Assembly (NCBI GenBank): GCA_025980465.1
Contig: JAICXJ010000008.1
Span: 28,181-92,180, forward strand
Reading direction: 5' to 3'
Length of the DNA: 64,000 nt
From: Frankiales bacterium
GTDB lineage: Bacteria > Actinomycetota > Actinomycetes > JAFAQI01
Of this stretch, positions 44,321 through 53,271 are shown in pieces; the stretch's first letter is position 1, and each line of letters opens with the position of its first letter. The notes beneath the pieces are model-generated. The model searched no databases. It saw nothing but the letters and a program-made list of their open reading frames with translations, and was not told the origin of the DNA. A program made the translations under genes and the position numbers.

Positions 44321-44838
44321 GCGCGGTGGTCGGCGTGGTCATGGGCAGCGACTCGGACTGGCCGACGATGCGCCCGGCGGCCGACGCGCTCGAGGAGTTC
44401 GGGGTGGCGAGCGAGGTGCGGGTGGTCTCGGCGCACCGCACGCCGCGCGACATGCTCGAGTACGGCACGACAGCCGCAGAGCGAGGCCTCAAGGTCATCA
44501 TTGCCGGCGCCGGTGGTGCCGCACATCTACCCGGCATGCTTGCTTCCGTCACGCCGCTGCCCGTCATCGGCGTACCCGTCCCGCTGAGCCACCTCGACGG
44601 GATCGACTCGCTCCTGTCGATCGTGCAGATGCCGGCCGGTGTCCCGGTCGCGACGGTGTCGGTCGCAGGAGCACGTAATGCCGGCCTGCTCGCGGTGCGG
44701 ATCCTCGGCGGATCGGACCCGATGTTGCGCGCGGCGATGGCGACATTCCAGGAAGGCCTCGCCGGGACGGCGCGGTCGAAGGACGCGGCGCTGCAGGCTG
44801 AGCTCAACCGCGGCGGGATCGACGCCGACCGCGCATGA
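44317..44838 (+). CDS. purE: N5-carboxyaminoimidazole ribonucleotide mutase
   Basis: PurE class I converts N5-CAIR, the PurK product, to CAIR. The 173-residue protein carries [13 protein letters not shown] (residues 6-18), [13 protein letters not shown] with the catalytic His near residue 46, and [26 protein letters not shown] (quoted in part: [11 protein letters not shown]) near residue 70. The C-terminus has about ten extra Ala/Glu-rich residues. The ATG overlaps the purK stop, and its own stop overlaps menF by 4 bases, so a purine gene and a menaquinone gene are translationally linked. Confidence 0.95.
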   Translation: MSAVVGVVMGSDSDWPTMRPAADALEEFGVASEVRVVSAHRTPRDMLEYGTTAAERGLKVIIAGAGGAAHLPGMLASVTPLPVIGVPVPLSHLDGIDSLLSIVQMPAGVPVATVSVAGARNAGLLAVRILGGSDPMLRAAMATFQEGLAGTARSKDAALQAELNRGGIDADRA

Positions 44839-46067
44839 GCCCCGCCCTCGCCGCGATCGAAGCCGCCGACCTGGTCGCCTGGACCGTCGAGGTTGACGAC
44901 CCCGGAGAGCTGCTGACGTGGCTGCCTGCCGGGCGGGCCTTCGGGTTCCTTCGGGGTGGCGACGGCATCGTCGGTTGGGGTGAGGCCGCGCGGCTGGCGA
45001 CCCGCCAGCCGGCTGAGGTCGCCGCGGCACTGGCCGCGATCACCGTGCGTGACGACGTCGGCCTGCCCGGCTGCGGCCCGGTCGCGGTGGCCTCGCTCGG
45101 GTTCAGTCCCGACGTCGACTCATCGGTGGTCGTCGTCCCCAAGGTCGTGCTCGGCCGGCGGGACGGCCGTTCGTGGCTGACTCTGGTGACGCCGCCGGGT
45201 GCGGTCGAGGTGCCGGCATTGCGCCGCCGTCCGGTCGCGGCGGCGACCGCGCCACCGGCGACGCTGGCTGCCGCCGTACCCGCCGAGGAAGTGTGGGCGG
45301 CTGCGGTCGGTGAGGCGGTGACGGCGATCAGGGCGGGCCGGCTCGAGAAGGTGGTGCTCGCGCGGGCACTCGATGTCACGGCGCCGGCACAACTCGATCC
45401 GCGCGCGGTGGCCGCCCGCTTGGCGGCCAGATTCCCCTCCTGCTTCACGTACGTGTGCGACGGGCTGGTCGGCGCTTCTCCCGAGCTGCTGATCCGCCGG
45501 CTGGGCCGCCACGCCGAGTCCCTCGTGCTCGCCGGCACGGTGCGTCGCGGCGCGTCCGCGGCAGAGGACGCCGAGCTCGAGCAGACGCTGTTGCATTCGG
45601 CGAAGGATGCTGTCGAACACCGCATCGCTGCCGACTCGGTGCGCGACCTGCTCGCCGGCGTCGCCGCCGATGTCGTCGGCGACCCGACCCCGCAGCTGCT
45701 TCGACTTGCCAACGTCACGCACCTGGCCACGCATGTCGAGGCCTGGCTGCGAGCGCCGGCGCCGACCGCACTGGCACTCGCTGCCCTGCTGCATCCGAGC
45801 GCGGCGGTGGGGGGTACGCCGCGCGAGGCCGCCCTCGCGATGATCGACCGGCTCGAGGCGGCGCCCCGCGGTCGCTACGCCGCTCCGGTCGGCTGGGTCG
45901 ATGCCAAGGGCGACGGCGAATTCGCGATCGCGCTGCGCTGTGCCCAGCTGGCCGACGACAAGGCTCGGTTGTGGGCCGGCGCCGGCATCGTCGCCGAATC
46001 GGATCCGGCAGCCGAGGTCGCCGAGACCACCGCCAAGTTCGACGCCGTACTCTCCGCGCTTCTCTAG
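44835..46067 (+). CDS. menF: Isochorismate synthase
   Basis: This 410-residue chorismate-binding enzyme converts chorismate to isochorismate, the first committed step of menaquinone synthesis. Motifs are [10 protein letters not shown] near residue 177, SPELLIRR near 218, AGTVRRG near 235, [19 protein letters not shown] near 255, and [16 protein letters not shown] near 318. The N-terminal 100 residues are more divergent, as usual. MenF versus a siderophore-type EntC cannot be separated by sequence alone, but no siderophore genes are present and menDCA and menE lie 2-7 kb away. The ATG overlaps purE, and the DUF445 gene follows after 11 bp. Confidence 0.9.
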   Translation: MSPALAAIEAADLVAWTVEVDDPGELLTWLPAGRAFGFLRGGDGIVGWGEAARLATRQPAEVAAALAAITVRDDVGLPGCGPVAVASLGFSPDVDSSVVVVPKVVLGRRDGRSWLTLVTPPGAVEVPALRRRPVAAATAPPATLAAAVPAEEVWAAAVGEAVTAIRAGRLEKVVLARALDVTAPAQLDPRAVAARLAARFPSCFTYVCDGLVGASPELLIRRLGRHAESLVLAGTVRRGASAAEDAELEQTLLHSAKDAVEHRIAADSVRDLLAGVAADVVGDPTPQLLRLANVTHLATHVEAWLRAPAPTALALAALLHPSAAVGGTPREAALAMIDRLEAAPRGRYAAPVGWVDAKGDGEFAIALRCAQLADDKARLWAGAGIVAESDPAAEVAETTAKFDAVLSALL

Positions 46068-46078
46068 CGGCACCGGCC

Positions 46079-47341
46079 GTGGCGAACCTGATCGACCTCG
46101 GGGTCAGCGCAGCCGACGTGCGGCGACTTCGGCAGATGAAGCTGGCGGCGCTGGCCTTCCTGGCGGCCGCCGCCGCGGTGTTCGTGGCGTCCTACACGGT
46201 GCCGGGCCTCGAGGGCAACGGTTTCGTGCAGACCGGCGCCGAGGCCGGAATGGTCGGTGGGCTGGCCGACTGGTTTGCGGTTACGGCACTGTTTCGCCGA
46301 CCGCTCGGGCTGCCGATCCCGCACACCGCGTTGATTCCCACGCGCAAGGACGCCCTGGCCGCCAGCCTCGGCGACTTCATGACCGACACCTTCCTGACTG
46401 AGGAGAACGTCGCCGCGCACCTGCGGCGGGTTGACCTCGTGCGCCGTACCGCGCAGTGGTTGTGCGCGCCCGCCAACGCGGAGCGAGTGGGTGAGGAGAT
46501 CGCGGTGGCGGTCGCCGCATTGACGGAGGCAGTACGTAGCGACGAGCTTGCCGACCTCCTGCTCGCGACGGCCCGCACGGATGTGGCCCGCCGTGCCTAC
46601 GCTCCGATGCTCGGTCAGGTGCTGGAGACCGCGGTGCGTGACGAAAGCCATCAGGCGCTCACCGACATCGCGCTGCTCGGCACCCATCGCTGGCTGATCT
46701 CGAGCCGAGACGAGATCGTCACCGAGGTCAGGTCGGTCGCGGAGCAGTCCGGTTTCTTGGTGTGGCTGTTCACCACCCAGGGTCGGGTCGAGCGGATCGT
46801 CGGGGAGGTCACCGCCTACATCGGGCAGGCGGCGACCTACCGGAGTCACCCGTTGCGCCGGCTGATCGACCGCTTCCTGATGACGATGTCGCAGGAGCTG
46901 CAGAACGACGTCGAACTCGCCGACCAGGTGAACGCCGAGGCACTCCGGGTGCTCAACGATCCGACGCTGAGGGTCTGGCTCATCGACCTCGTCGGCGGCG
47001 GCGTGACGTCGTTGCGCGACACGCTGCAGGATCCGGACAGTCGTTCCTCCGAGCGACTGGCCGTGGCGATCACTCGCTACGCGGAGCGCGTGTTGACCGA
47101 GCCGGAGCTGTACCACCGACTGCAGGACGGCTTGGAGCGGTTCAGCCGGTTTGCAGTCGAGCGGTACGCGGACGTGTTCACCTCTCTCGTCATCAACACC
47201 GTCGGAGAGTGGGACGGCCAGCAGACCGCACGTCGCATCGAGGTGTTCGCCGGCCGCGACCTGCAGTTCATCCGGATCAACGGAACGGTCGTCGGAGCCC
47301 TCGCCGGCGTCGCGATCCACGCCGTGTCCCTAGCGCTGTGA
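46079..47341 (+). CDS. DUF445 domain membrane protein
   Basis: The 420-residue protein has an N-terminal transmembrane segment (LAALAFLAAAAAVFVASYTV, residues 23-42). The DUF445 signature follows with GMVGGLADWFAVTALFRRPLGLPIPHTALIP-type residues near 58-85 (quoted in part: GGLADWFAVTALF). A long helical region leads to a second hydrophobic stretch at the C-terminus (INGTVVGALAGVAIHAV). The family is widespread and uncharacterised; a few members have been linked to the envelope. GTG 46079 is the only start that avoids overlap with menF. It is probably the last gene of the purK-purE-menF run, closed by the hairpin at 47344-47389. Confidence 0.85.
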   Translation: MANLIDLGVSAADVRRLRQMKLAALAFLAAAAAVFVASYTVPGLEGNGFVQTGAEAGMVGGLADWFAVTALFRRPLGLPIPHTALIPTRKDALAASLGDFMTDTFLTEENVAAHLRRVDLVRRTAQWLCAPANAERVGEEIAVAVAALTEAVRSDELADLLLATARTDVARRAYAPMLGQVLETAVRDESHQALTDIALLGTHRWLISSRDEIVTEVRSVAEQSGFLVWLFTTQGRVERIVGEVTAYIGQAATYRSHPLRRLIDRFLMTMSQELQNDVELADQVNAEALRVLNDPTLRVWLIDLVGGGVTSLRDTLQDPDSRSSERLAVAITRYAERVLTEPELYHRLQDGLERFSRFAVERYADVFTSLVINTVGEWDGQQTARRIEVFAGRDLQFIRINGTVVGALAGVAIHAVSLAL

Positions 47342-47343
47342 AA

Positions 47344-47389
47344 GTTGTCAGCGTCACCGGGTGCTCCGGCACCCGCTGGCGCTGACAAC
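47344..47389. terminator. Strong two-part hairpin between convergent DUF445 and hydrolase genes
   Basis: An outer 10-bp stem (GTTGTCAGCG at 47344-47353 with its complement at 47380-47389) encloses an inner 6-bp stem GGGTGC-TCCG-GCACCC. There is no clear T tract. It starts 3 bp after the DUF445 stop and ends 12 bp before the convergent gene's stop, so it probably works in both directions. Confidence 0.75.
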
Positions 47390-47400
47390 GTGACCAGGGG

Positions 47401-48096
47401 CTAGTGGACGTTGGCCTTGAGGAAGTCGACGGCACGCGCCCACGCGGTCGTTGCGCACTGCTCGTTGTAGGTGCCGAGCTTGTCGAGGTCGTTGTGGAAG
47501 GCGTGACCGGCAGGGTAGTAGAAGAACTCGACCTCGGCGCCTGACTCGTCCCGGATCTGGGCCTCCTGTGCCTTGGCCTGCTCGACCGGGTAGAAGTCGT
47601 CCTTCTCGGCATAGTGGCCCTGCACCTTCGCGGTGATGCCCTTGAACGAGTCGGGGATGCCGCTGCCGACGCCGTAGAACGGTACGGCGGCGCTCACCTT
47701 CTCGCCCTCCTGCGCCGCCAGGCCCAGGACGAAACCGCCGCCCATGCAGAAGCCGATGGCACCGACAGCGGCCGACGTGACCGCGTCCTGGGCGAGCAGG
47801 TAGTCAACCGCGCCGCCGAGGTCCCGTACCGCGCGATCGACGGGAAGCTCGCCCATGTACGAACCCGCCTCCTCGGTGTCGTGCGCGACTTTCCCGCCGT
47901 ACAGGTCAGGCGCGAGCGCGACGAAGCCTTCGCCGGCGAGCCGGTCGGCGATGCCGGCGATATGGTCGTCGAGGCCCCACCACTCCTGGATCACGATCAC
48001 GCCCGGGCCGCTGCCGGAGGCCGGCGTCGCGAGATAGCCGTGCGCCTCGTTGCCGTTGCTCGGGAAGGTGACGTTCTGGCGGGGGTTGTCGACCAT
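47401..48096 (-). CDS. Dienelactone hydrolase family protein
   Basis: The 231-residue alpha/beta hydrolase has the Cys nucleophile in IGFCMGGGFVLGLA near residue 117, the acid residue probably in EKDDFYPVEQA near 168, and the His in YPAGHAFHNDLDK near 204, matching the Cys-Asp-His triad of dienelactone hydrolases. The VIVIQEWWGLDDHIAGIADRL region near 35 is also typical, with the Glu that holds the Cys. The natural substrate is unknown; this family extends well beyond dienelactones. The ATG has a GAAGGA ribosome site about 9 bases upstream. Confidence 0.88.
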   Translation of the reverse strand: MVDNPRQNVTFPSNGNEAHGYLATPASGSGPGVIVIQEWWGLDDHIAGIADRLAGEGFVALAPDLYGGKVAHDTEEAGSYMGELPVDRAVRDLGGAVDYLLAQDAVTSAAVGAIGFCMGGGFVLGLAAQEGEKVSAAVPFYGVGSGIPDSFKGITAKVQGHYAEKDDFYPVEQAKAQEAQIRDESGAEVEFFYYPAGHAFHNDLDKLGTYNEQCATTAWARAVDFLKANVH

Positions 48097-48187
48097 GTCT
48101 CGCGTCCTTCGACTCGGTGATCACTCGATGTTGTCGACCCTACGACTAGGCCCGCCCGGTGGTCCCAGCGGGAATCACAGAAGTCGG

Positions 48188-49909
48188 CTAGCTCCCGCTC
48201 ACCGTGATCGCGCGCAGCCGTTCGTGCAGTGCGGCATTCGCGGCTCGGTCGGTGCGGACTTCGATCATCCGGATTCCGCCGTACGACGACAATGCCTGCT
48301 TCAGCTCCTCGGTGGAACTCACCAGGGTGTGCTCGACCTGGTACGCCGACGCCAGGGTCTCCATCGACATGCCGTGTGGCGTACCCCAGAGCCGTTCCGC
48401 CACCGAGGCGTCGACCTCCTTCGACTGCGGCAGCACGGAGAAGATTCCGCCGCCGTCGTTGTTGATGACGACGAAGGTGACATCCGGGCGGGGATCGGGC
48501 CCGGGCAGCAACCCGTTGATGTCGTGCAGCAGCGAAAGGTCGCCGCACAGCGCCACGACCGGGCCGTGAGCTGCTGGCCGACCCAGCGCTACCCCGATCG
48601 CCGTCGACACGAACCCGTCGATGCCGCTCACGCCGCGGTTGGCATGGATGCTGAGGCCGCCCCTCGGCCGCATCACCAGGTCGAGGTCCCGGATCGGCAT
48701 CGATGACGCGACAACGAGTGCGCTGCCGTCGGGCAGCAGGTCGGCGAGGTCGCGCGCGACCTGCGGTTCGCTGAGGTCGGCCGTCTCGTCGAGGATCCGG
48801 TCGATGTGCGCGCTCGCCCGAGCCGAGGCCGCCTGCCAATCGCGTAGCCACTGCGGGTCGGCTGCTTCGGTCTGTTCGGCTCCGGCTGCGATCGCACCCG
48901 GTTCGACCCGGAGCACCGCCTGCGCCGTGCGGGTCACATCCCAGTTGCTGCCGTCGCCGGTCACCACGATGTGGGGCACGGTCGCGAGCCACTGCACGAG
49001 CGCCCGCGAGAGGCCGACCCGGCCGGCGACCACGACGAGGTCGGGTCGATGCGCCGCAGTGAACGCGGCGTCCCTCAGGACGCCATCGGTCGACCTGAGT
49101 GCGTGGTCACCCACCCGCATGAGGCTGTGTGGTTCGGCGATGATCGGCCAGTTCGCGCCGCACGCGAGCGCCCGCAGCTCCGCGACGTTGCCGCCGTCGC
49201 CGCACACGATCACGCCAGTCCGTGCCACCGCGATCCGCCTCGTGAACTCCTCCACACCGGCACCGACGACCTCCGACTTCCGGGCCGAGGCCCGGTTCGG
49301 TTGGGAGCGCGGCTGGTCGTCGAGGCCGAGCTCATAACGAAAGCCGATCCCGTCGTCCGCCGGTGTCAGCGGCTCGCGCAGCGGGAGGTTGAGGTGCACC
49401 GGGCCAGCTGCTGCCCCGTCGGCTCCGAGGCAGTGGCCGACGGTGTCGGCAACAAGGCGACGCCACTGCGCGACCGCGTCGGGCTGCGATTCGGGCACCG
49501 GCACCGATGGTGACCAGCGGACGGCGCCACCGTACATCCCGGCTTGCTCGACGGTCTGGTTCGCGCCGATGCCGTGAAGCTCAGCTGGCCGGTCCGCAGT
49601 CAGCACCAGCAGCGGTAGCCGTGACAGGTCGGCCTCCATGACCGCGCCGTGGAAGTATGTCGTCGCCGTGCCCGAGGTACAGAGCACCGGGACGACCTGG
49701 CCGCTGGCACGAGCGATGCCCAGGGCGAGGTAGCCGGCCGAGCGTTCGTCGATCCGCACGTGCACGGTGACGTGCGGGCTCTCGATGAACGCGAGTGCGA
49801 TCGGAGTCGACCGCGAGCCGGGGGCGATGACGGCATGCCGGACTCCTTGCCGGACCAGTTCGTCGACGAGCACCAGAGCAAACGCACGTCCGGCGTTCTC
49901 AGCGGGCAT
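48188..49909 (-). CDS. menD: SEPHCHC synthase (MenD)
   Basis: MenD is a thiamine diphosphate enzyme joining 2-oxoglutarate and isochorismate in menaquinone synthesis. The 573-residue protein has the N-terminal VIAPGSRSTPIALAF (residues 27-41), the glutamate-containing IDERSAGYLALGIARASG near 53, TSGTATTYFHGAVMEAD near 78, and the ThDP/Mg site CGDLSLLHDINGL near 447 with NNDGGGIFSVLPQ near 475. ATG 49909 is chosen because the family begins here; the open frame continues upstream through menC in another frame. It overlaps the end of menC by 11 bases. Confidence 0.94.
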   Translation of the reverse strand: MPAENAGRAFALVLVDELVRQGVRHAVIAPGSRSTPIALAFIESPHVTVHVRIDERSAGYLALGIARASGQVVPVLCTSGTATTYFHGAVMEADLSRLPLLVLTADRPAELHGIGANQTVEQAGMYGGAVRWSPSVPVPESQPDAVAQWRRLVADTVGHCLGADGAAAGPVHLNLPLREPLTPADDGIGFRYELGLDDQPRSQPNRASARKSEVVGAGVEEFTRRIAVARTGVIVCGDGGNVAELRALACGANWPIIAEPHSLMRVGDHALRSTDGVLRDAAFTAAHRPDLVVVAGRVGLSRALVQWLATVPHIVVTGDGSNWDVTRTAQAVLRVEPGAIAAGAEQTEAADPQWLRDWQAASARASAHIDRILDETADLSEPQVARDLADLLPDGSALVVASSMPIRDLDLVMRPRGGLSIHANRGVSGIDGFVSTAIGVALGRPAAHGPVVALCGDLSLLHDINGLLPGPDPRPDVTFVVINNDGGGIFSVLPQSKEVDASVAERLWGTPHGMSMETLASAYQVEHTLVSSTEELKQALSSYGGIRMIEVRTDRAANAALHERLRAITVSGS

Positions 49910-50837
49910 CGAGGACGCCCTTCGCAGCGGCCCAGCGGTCGGTCCACCACCGGGTGACCTCGGTGTCGGCGGCGAGCGCCGCCAGCTTGGCAGCGTCTGG
50001 TTCGACCCGCCGCACCGGCAGGTAGCCGGCATCGGGTCGCAGTGGAGTGGCGCACACGTCGTCGGCGAGCAACGAGACCGTACCGAGCCCGCAGGCGAAC
50101 GGCAGCTCCGGCAACGCGCCGGCGAGGGCGAGCCCAGCCGCAATGCCGACTGAGGACTCGACCGCGCTCGACACCACCACCGGCAGCCCGCAGGCTTCGG
50201 CAACATCGAGGCAGCGCCGCACCCCACCGAGCGGCTGCACCTTGAGGACGACGAGATCGGCGGCGTCGATCTCGGCGATGTGCAGCGGATCAGCCGCAGT
50301 GCGCACCGACTCGTCGGCGGCGAGCCGAACGTCGATTCGGCGGCGGAGCGCTGCCATGTCGGACAGCGACCGGACCGGCTGCTCGGCGTACTCGAGATCG
50401 AAGCGAGCCAGTTCGCCGAGGGCCGTCACCGCGTCGTCGAGCGACCAGGCGCCGTTGGCGTCGATGCGCAGCGCCCCGGCCGGGCCGAGGGCGTCGCGCG
50501 CTGCCTCAACCCGGGCGATGTCGTCGGCCAGCGTCTGTCCCGGCTCGGCGACCTTGACCTTGGCGGTGGCGCACCCAGATGCCCGGATCAGCTCGTGCGC
50601 CCGCTGCGGACTGACGGCCGGCACGGTGGTGTTCACCGGGATGCGCTCCCGCAGCGGAGTGGGCCAGCCGTCATTGGCCGCTTCCAGCGCCGCCGCGAGC
50701 CACCGGGAGGACTCAACCGCGTCGTAGTCCGGAAACGGTGAGAACTCGCCCCACCCGGCCGGACCCTGGATCAGCAGCCCGCGACGCCGCTCCTGGCCGC
50801 GGAACCGCTCGAGCATCGGGATGTCATAGACATGCAT
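49899..50837 (-). CDS. menC: o-Succinylbenzoate synthase
   Basis: MenC dehydrates SHCHC to o-succinylbenzoate in menaquinone synthesis. The 312-residue enolase-superfamily protein has the catalytic Lys pair in ATAKVKVAEPG near residue 92, metal ligands in LRIDANGAW near 122, EYAEQP near 150 and LAADESVRTA near 172, and the second-side Lys in LVVLKVQPLGG near 197. The ATG at 50837 lies 7 bp after the menA stop. Position between menA and menD on the same strand gives an operon in the order menA, menC, menD. Confidence 0.92.
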   Translation of the reverse strand: MHVYDIPMLERFRGQERRRGLLIQGPAGWGEFSPFPDYDAVESSRWLAAALEAANDGWPTPLRERIPVNTTVPAVSPQRAHELIRASGCATAKVKVAEPGQTLADDIARVEAARDALGPAGALRIDANGAWSLDDAVTALGELARFDLEYAEQPVRSLSDMAALRRRIDVRLAADESVRTAADPLHIAEIDAADLVVLKVQPLGGVRRCLDVAEACGLPVVVSSAVESSVGIAAGLALAGALPELPFACGLGTVSLLADDVCATPLRPDAGYLPVRRVEPDAAKLAALAADTEVTRWWTDRWAAAKGVLDAR

Positions 50838-50844
50838 GCGTGGG

Positions 50845-51717
50845 TCAGTGGATGAGCAGGCCGGCCGCGAGCAGCACCGCTACGGCGAGCTCGAGCTTCC
50901 CGGTGCCGCCGAGTGCCGGGATGAGTGCCCGGCCCACGCCGCCGCTGCGGACGGCGTGGATCGGCTCGCGGGCAAGCGGCAGGGCGAGCAGTGCCAGCAG
51001 CGGCCACGCCGACTGCGCTGCGACCGGCTCGCCGACCACCGCGAGCAGCAGACCGCAACCGATCGCAGCGATGAACAGCTGGCGGGTGCGGAGCTCACCG
51101 ATTCGCACCGCGAGCGTCCGCTTGCCGGCCACGGCGTCGGTCGGCACGTCCCGCAGGTTGTTGACGACCAGGATCGCGACCGCGAGGACCCCGGTGACGA
51201 TGGCGGCGATCCACGCGGTGGCCGGGATCCGGCCGTGCTGGACGTACGACGAGCCGAGCGTCGCCGCCAGGCCGAAGAAGACGAAGACGAACACCTCTCC
51301 GAGACCCTCCGAGGCGTAGGGTCGCGGACCGCCGCTGTAGCCGAGCAGCGCTGCGAACGCACCGATGCCGAGCAGCAGCAGCCACCACGAGACCATCGCC
51401 GCCAGCGCGAACCCGGCGGCACCCGCGACCGTCATCGCGATCCCGATCGCGACGAGCATGCCGCGTGGCGTGACCAGGCCGCTCGCCACCGCGCGGCGCG
51501 GTCCGGCGCGCTGAACCGTGTCGACACCGCGAATGCCGTCGAAGTAGTCGTTCGCGTAGTTGACGGCGACCTGGATCGACAGCGCGACAATGACGACGAG
51601 CGCGAAGCGACCGACGTTGATCCCATGCCGCTGGGCGCCGGCGGCAGTTCCGACCAGCACCGGGGCAAGCGACGCCGGCAAGGTGCGCGGCCGCGCGGCC
51701 TCAACCCAGACGTTCAC
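50845..51717 (-). CDS. menA: 1,4-dihydroxy-2-naphthoate polyprenyltransferase
   Basis: MenA attaches a polyprenyl chain to 1,4-dihydroxy-2-naphthoate in the membrane, giving demethylmenaquinone. The 290-residue UbiA-family protein has about nine membrane helices and the two Asp-rich motifs NYANDYFDGIRG near residue 56 and NNLRDVPTDAVAGKRTLAVR near 185. GTG 51717 is chosen because GAGGAG lies 9 bases upstream; the TTG at 51726 would leave no spacing. It leads the minus-strand menA-menC-menD operon and is divergent from menE, 35 bp away. Confidence 0.93.
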   Translation of the reverse strand: MNVWVEAARPRTLPASLAPVLVGTAAGAQRHGINVGRFALVVIVALSIQVAVNYANDYFDGIRGVDTVQRAGPRRAVASGLVTPRGMLVAIGIAMTVAGAAGFALAAMVSWWLLLLGIGAFAALLGYSGGPRPYASEGLGEVFVFVFFGLAATLGSSYVQHGRIPATAWIAAIVTGVLAVAILVVNNLRDVPTDAVAGKRTLAVRIGELRTRQLFIAAIGCGLLLAVVGEPVAAQSAWPLLALLALPLAREPIHAVRSGGVGRALIPALGGTGKLELAVAVLLAAGLLIH

Positions 51718-51752
51718 AGTGCACAACTCCTCACGACTACCGTCGTACCACG

Positions 51753-52883
51753 ATGTCAGCAGGGTCTTCGCGACGTCTCATCGCCCTCAGGCTGCCGCCG
51801 GGTGAGGCGTTCGTCACAGCACTCGTTGAGGCGTGGGCGGCCGGCCACGCCGTGCTGCCGGTTGATCCTCATGCGCCGGCACCGGCGGTGGAGTCGCTGC
51901 TCGCGGCGATGCAGCTCGACCAGCCGGTGGATCCCGATGTCGCGCTGGTCATCGCGACGTCGGGCTCCACCGGAGAGCCGAAAGGCGCCCAGCTGACGAG
52001 GGCCGCCCTGGACAGCTCGGCCCGGGCCTGTCACGACCGGATCGGGCGTCGCCCGGATGACGTGTGGCTGTCCTGCCTGCCGTGGCACCACATCGGCGGG
52101 CTGCAGGTGATGCTGCGCGCCCGGTTGCTGGACATCCCGGTCGTGATCCACGAGCGGTTCGACGTGGAGCGCTTTGCTGGAGCGCAGGCGACGCTGACCT
52201 CGCTGGTGCCTGCCCAGCTGGTGCGGTTGCTCGACGCCGGGGTTGATCTCACCCGCTTCCGCGTGATCCTCCTCGGCGGCGCGGCAGCGCCCGCCGCCCT
52301 GCTGGCGCGTGCTCGCGCGGCCGGCGCGCCGCTCGTCACCACCTATGGCATGAGTGAGACCGCAGGCGGCTGTGTCTACGACGGCCTACCGCTCGACGGT
52401 GTCGAGGTGCGGCTCACCGAACGTGGCCGGATCGCGATCCGCGGGCCGGTCGTCATGGCGGGCTACCGGTGCCGACCCGACCTCACCGCGGCCAGCCTGT
52501 CGGACGGCTGGCTGCTCAGCTCCGACCTGGGCGAGTACGACGAGCTCGGCCGGTTGCAGGTCACCGGCCGAGCCGACGATCTGATCATCACCGGCGGTGA
52601 GAACGTCGATCCGGCGCAGGTCGCAGCCGTCATCGCCCGGCATCCGGCAGTGGCGGAGGTCGAGGTCGTCGGAATCCCCGATGACCGGTGGGGTCAGCGG
52701 GTGATCGCGGTGATGGTCGCGGGGGGAACCGCGCCGAGCCTGGCGCAACTTCGCGACTGGTGTCGCGAGCTGCCGGTTGCGGCGCGGCCGCAGGGTCTCG
52801 TCATCGCCCCGCGGCTGCCGACGCTTTCTTCGGGGAAGCTGGATCGACTGGCGCTGCGGCGGCTTGCCGAGGTCGCCGACTAG
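51753..52883 (+). CDS. menE: o-Succinylbenzoate--CoA ligase
   Basis: MenE activates o-succinylbenzoate with ATP and CoA. The 376-residue ANL-family enzyme is shorter than general acyl-CoA ligases, as usual for MenE. The P-loop ATSGSTGEPKGAQLTRAAL lies near residue 70, CLPWHHIGGLQVML near 108, TTYGMSETAGGCVYDG near 198, TGRADDLIITGGENVDP near 272 and the catalytic Lys in LSSGKLDRLALR near 357. Its divergent position next to menA supports the assignment. A TACCGT box lies 9 bases before the ATG. The TAG stop shares a CTAG with the convergent small gene. Confidence 0.92.
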   Translation: MSAGSSRRLIALRLPPGEAFVTALVEAWAAGHAVLPVDPHAPAPAVESLLAAMQLDQPVDPDVALVIATSGSTGEPKGAQLTRAALDSSARACHDRIGRRPDDVWLSCLPWHHIGGLQVMLRARLLDIPVVIHERFDVERFAGAQATLTSLVPAQLVRLLDAGVDLTRFRVILLGGAAAPAALLARARAAGAPLVTTYGMSETAGGCVYDGLPLDGVEVRLTERGRIAIRGPVVMAGYRCRPDLTAASLSDGWLLSSDLGEYDELGRLQVTGRADDLIITGGENVDPAQVAAVIARHPAVAEVEVVGIPDDRWGQRVIAVMVAGGTAPSLAQLRDWCRELPVAARPQGLVIAPRLPTLSSGKLDRLALRRLAEVAD

Positions 52884-53062
52884 GCGACGCCGGCGTAGAG
52901 CCAATCGGCTTCGCCGGCCTCGAGGGCGTAGATCTCGCTGGAATGTACGGGGGTGGCCAGATCCAACAGCAGCGTCAGGGGGACGCCGGCGGCCAGCAGT
53001 TGCAGGGCGTGGGAAACCTCGTCAGCGTGCTGGGTGTCGGTTGACCGGATGAAATCGGTCAT
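52880..53062 (-). CDS. Small conserved protein, 60 residues
   Basis: This 60-residue protein begins MTDFIRSTDTQHADEVSHAL and continues with a hydrophobic stretch LQLLAAGVPLTLLLDLATPV. It then carries the motif HSSEIYALEAGEADWL at its end. I recall similar small proteins with LLLDLA and EIY-E-ADWL motifs in many actinobacteria, but no function. The ATG at 53062 has a GAGGAG ribosome site 8 bases upstream; the frame further upstream to 53116 has no such support. It has a 209-bp upstream gap for one small gene, and shares its stop region with menE. Confidence 0.65.
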   Translation of the reverse strand: MTDFIRSTDTQHADEVSHALQLLAAGVPLTLLLDLATPVHSSEIYALEAGEADWLYAGVA

Positions 53063-53271
53063 TCGTTGCTCCTCTTTCGTGGTCCCTGTCCTATTTGTCG
53101 GCTCGCTTTGGCCCAATCATGAATCGGCCAATCGGGCTAATTACCTGAGGTGCCCTACGGACGGCCAGGAACCGGTTCTGGCAGATCACTGCCACTGCGG
53201 TGCGGGAGGCAAACCCGGGAACACTGCTCCGATCGAACGATCCTGGCGCGACTGTGCCCGAAACGCCGGTC
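53063..53271. other. 209-bp intergenic region upstream of the small gene
   Basis: This is the largest gap in the window, between the ugd stop and the small gene, both on the minus strand. It contains a near-palindrome at 53165-53181 (CCAGGAACCGGTTCTGG, with GAACCGGTTC perfect) and a short AT-richer patch around 53128-53145. A long leader or a regulated promoter is possible. I see no known riboswitch consensus and no tRNA. Confidence 0.4.

Noticed and set aside
53063..53271. A riboswitch (for example cyclic di-AMP type) before the small gene
   Set aside because: Some GC-rich segments look foldable, but I could not match any known consensus core.
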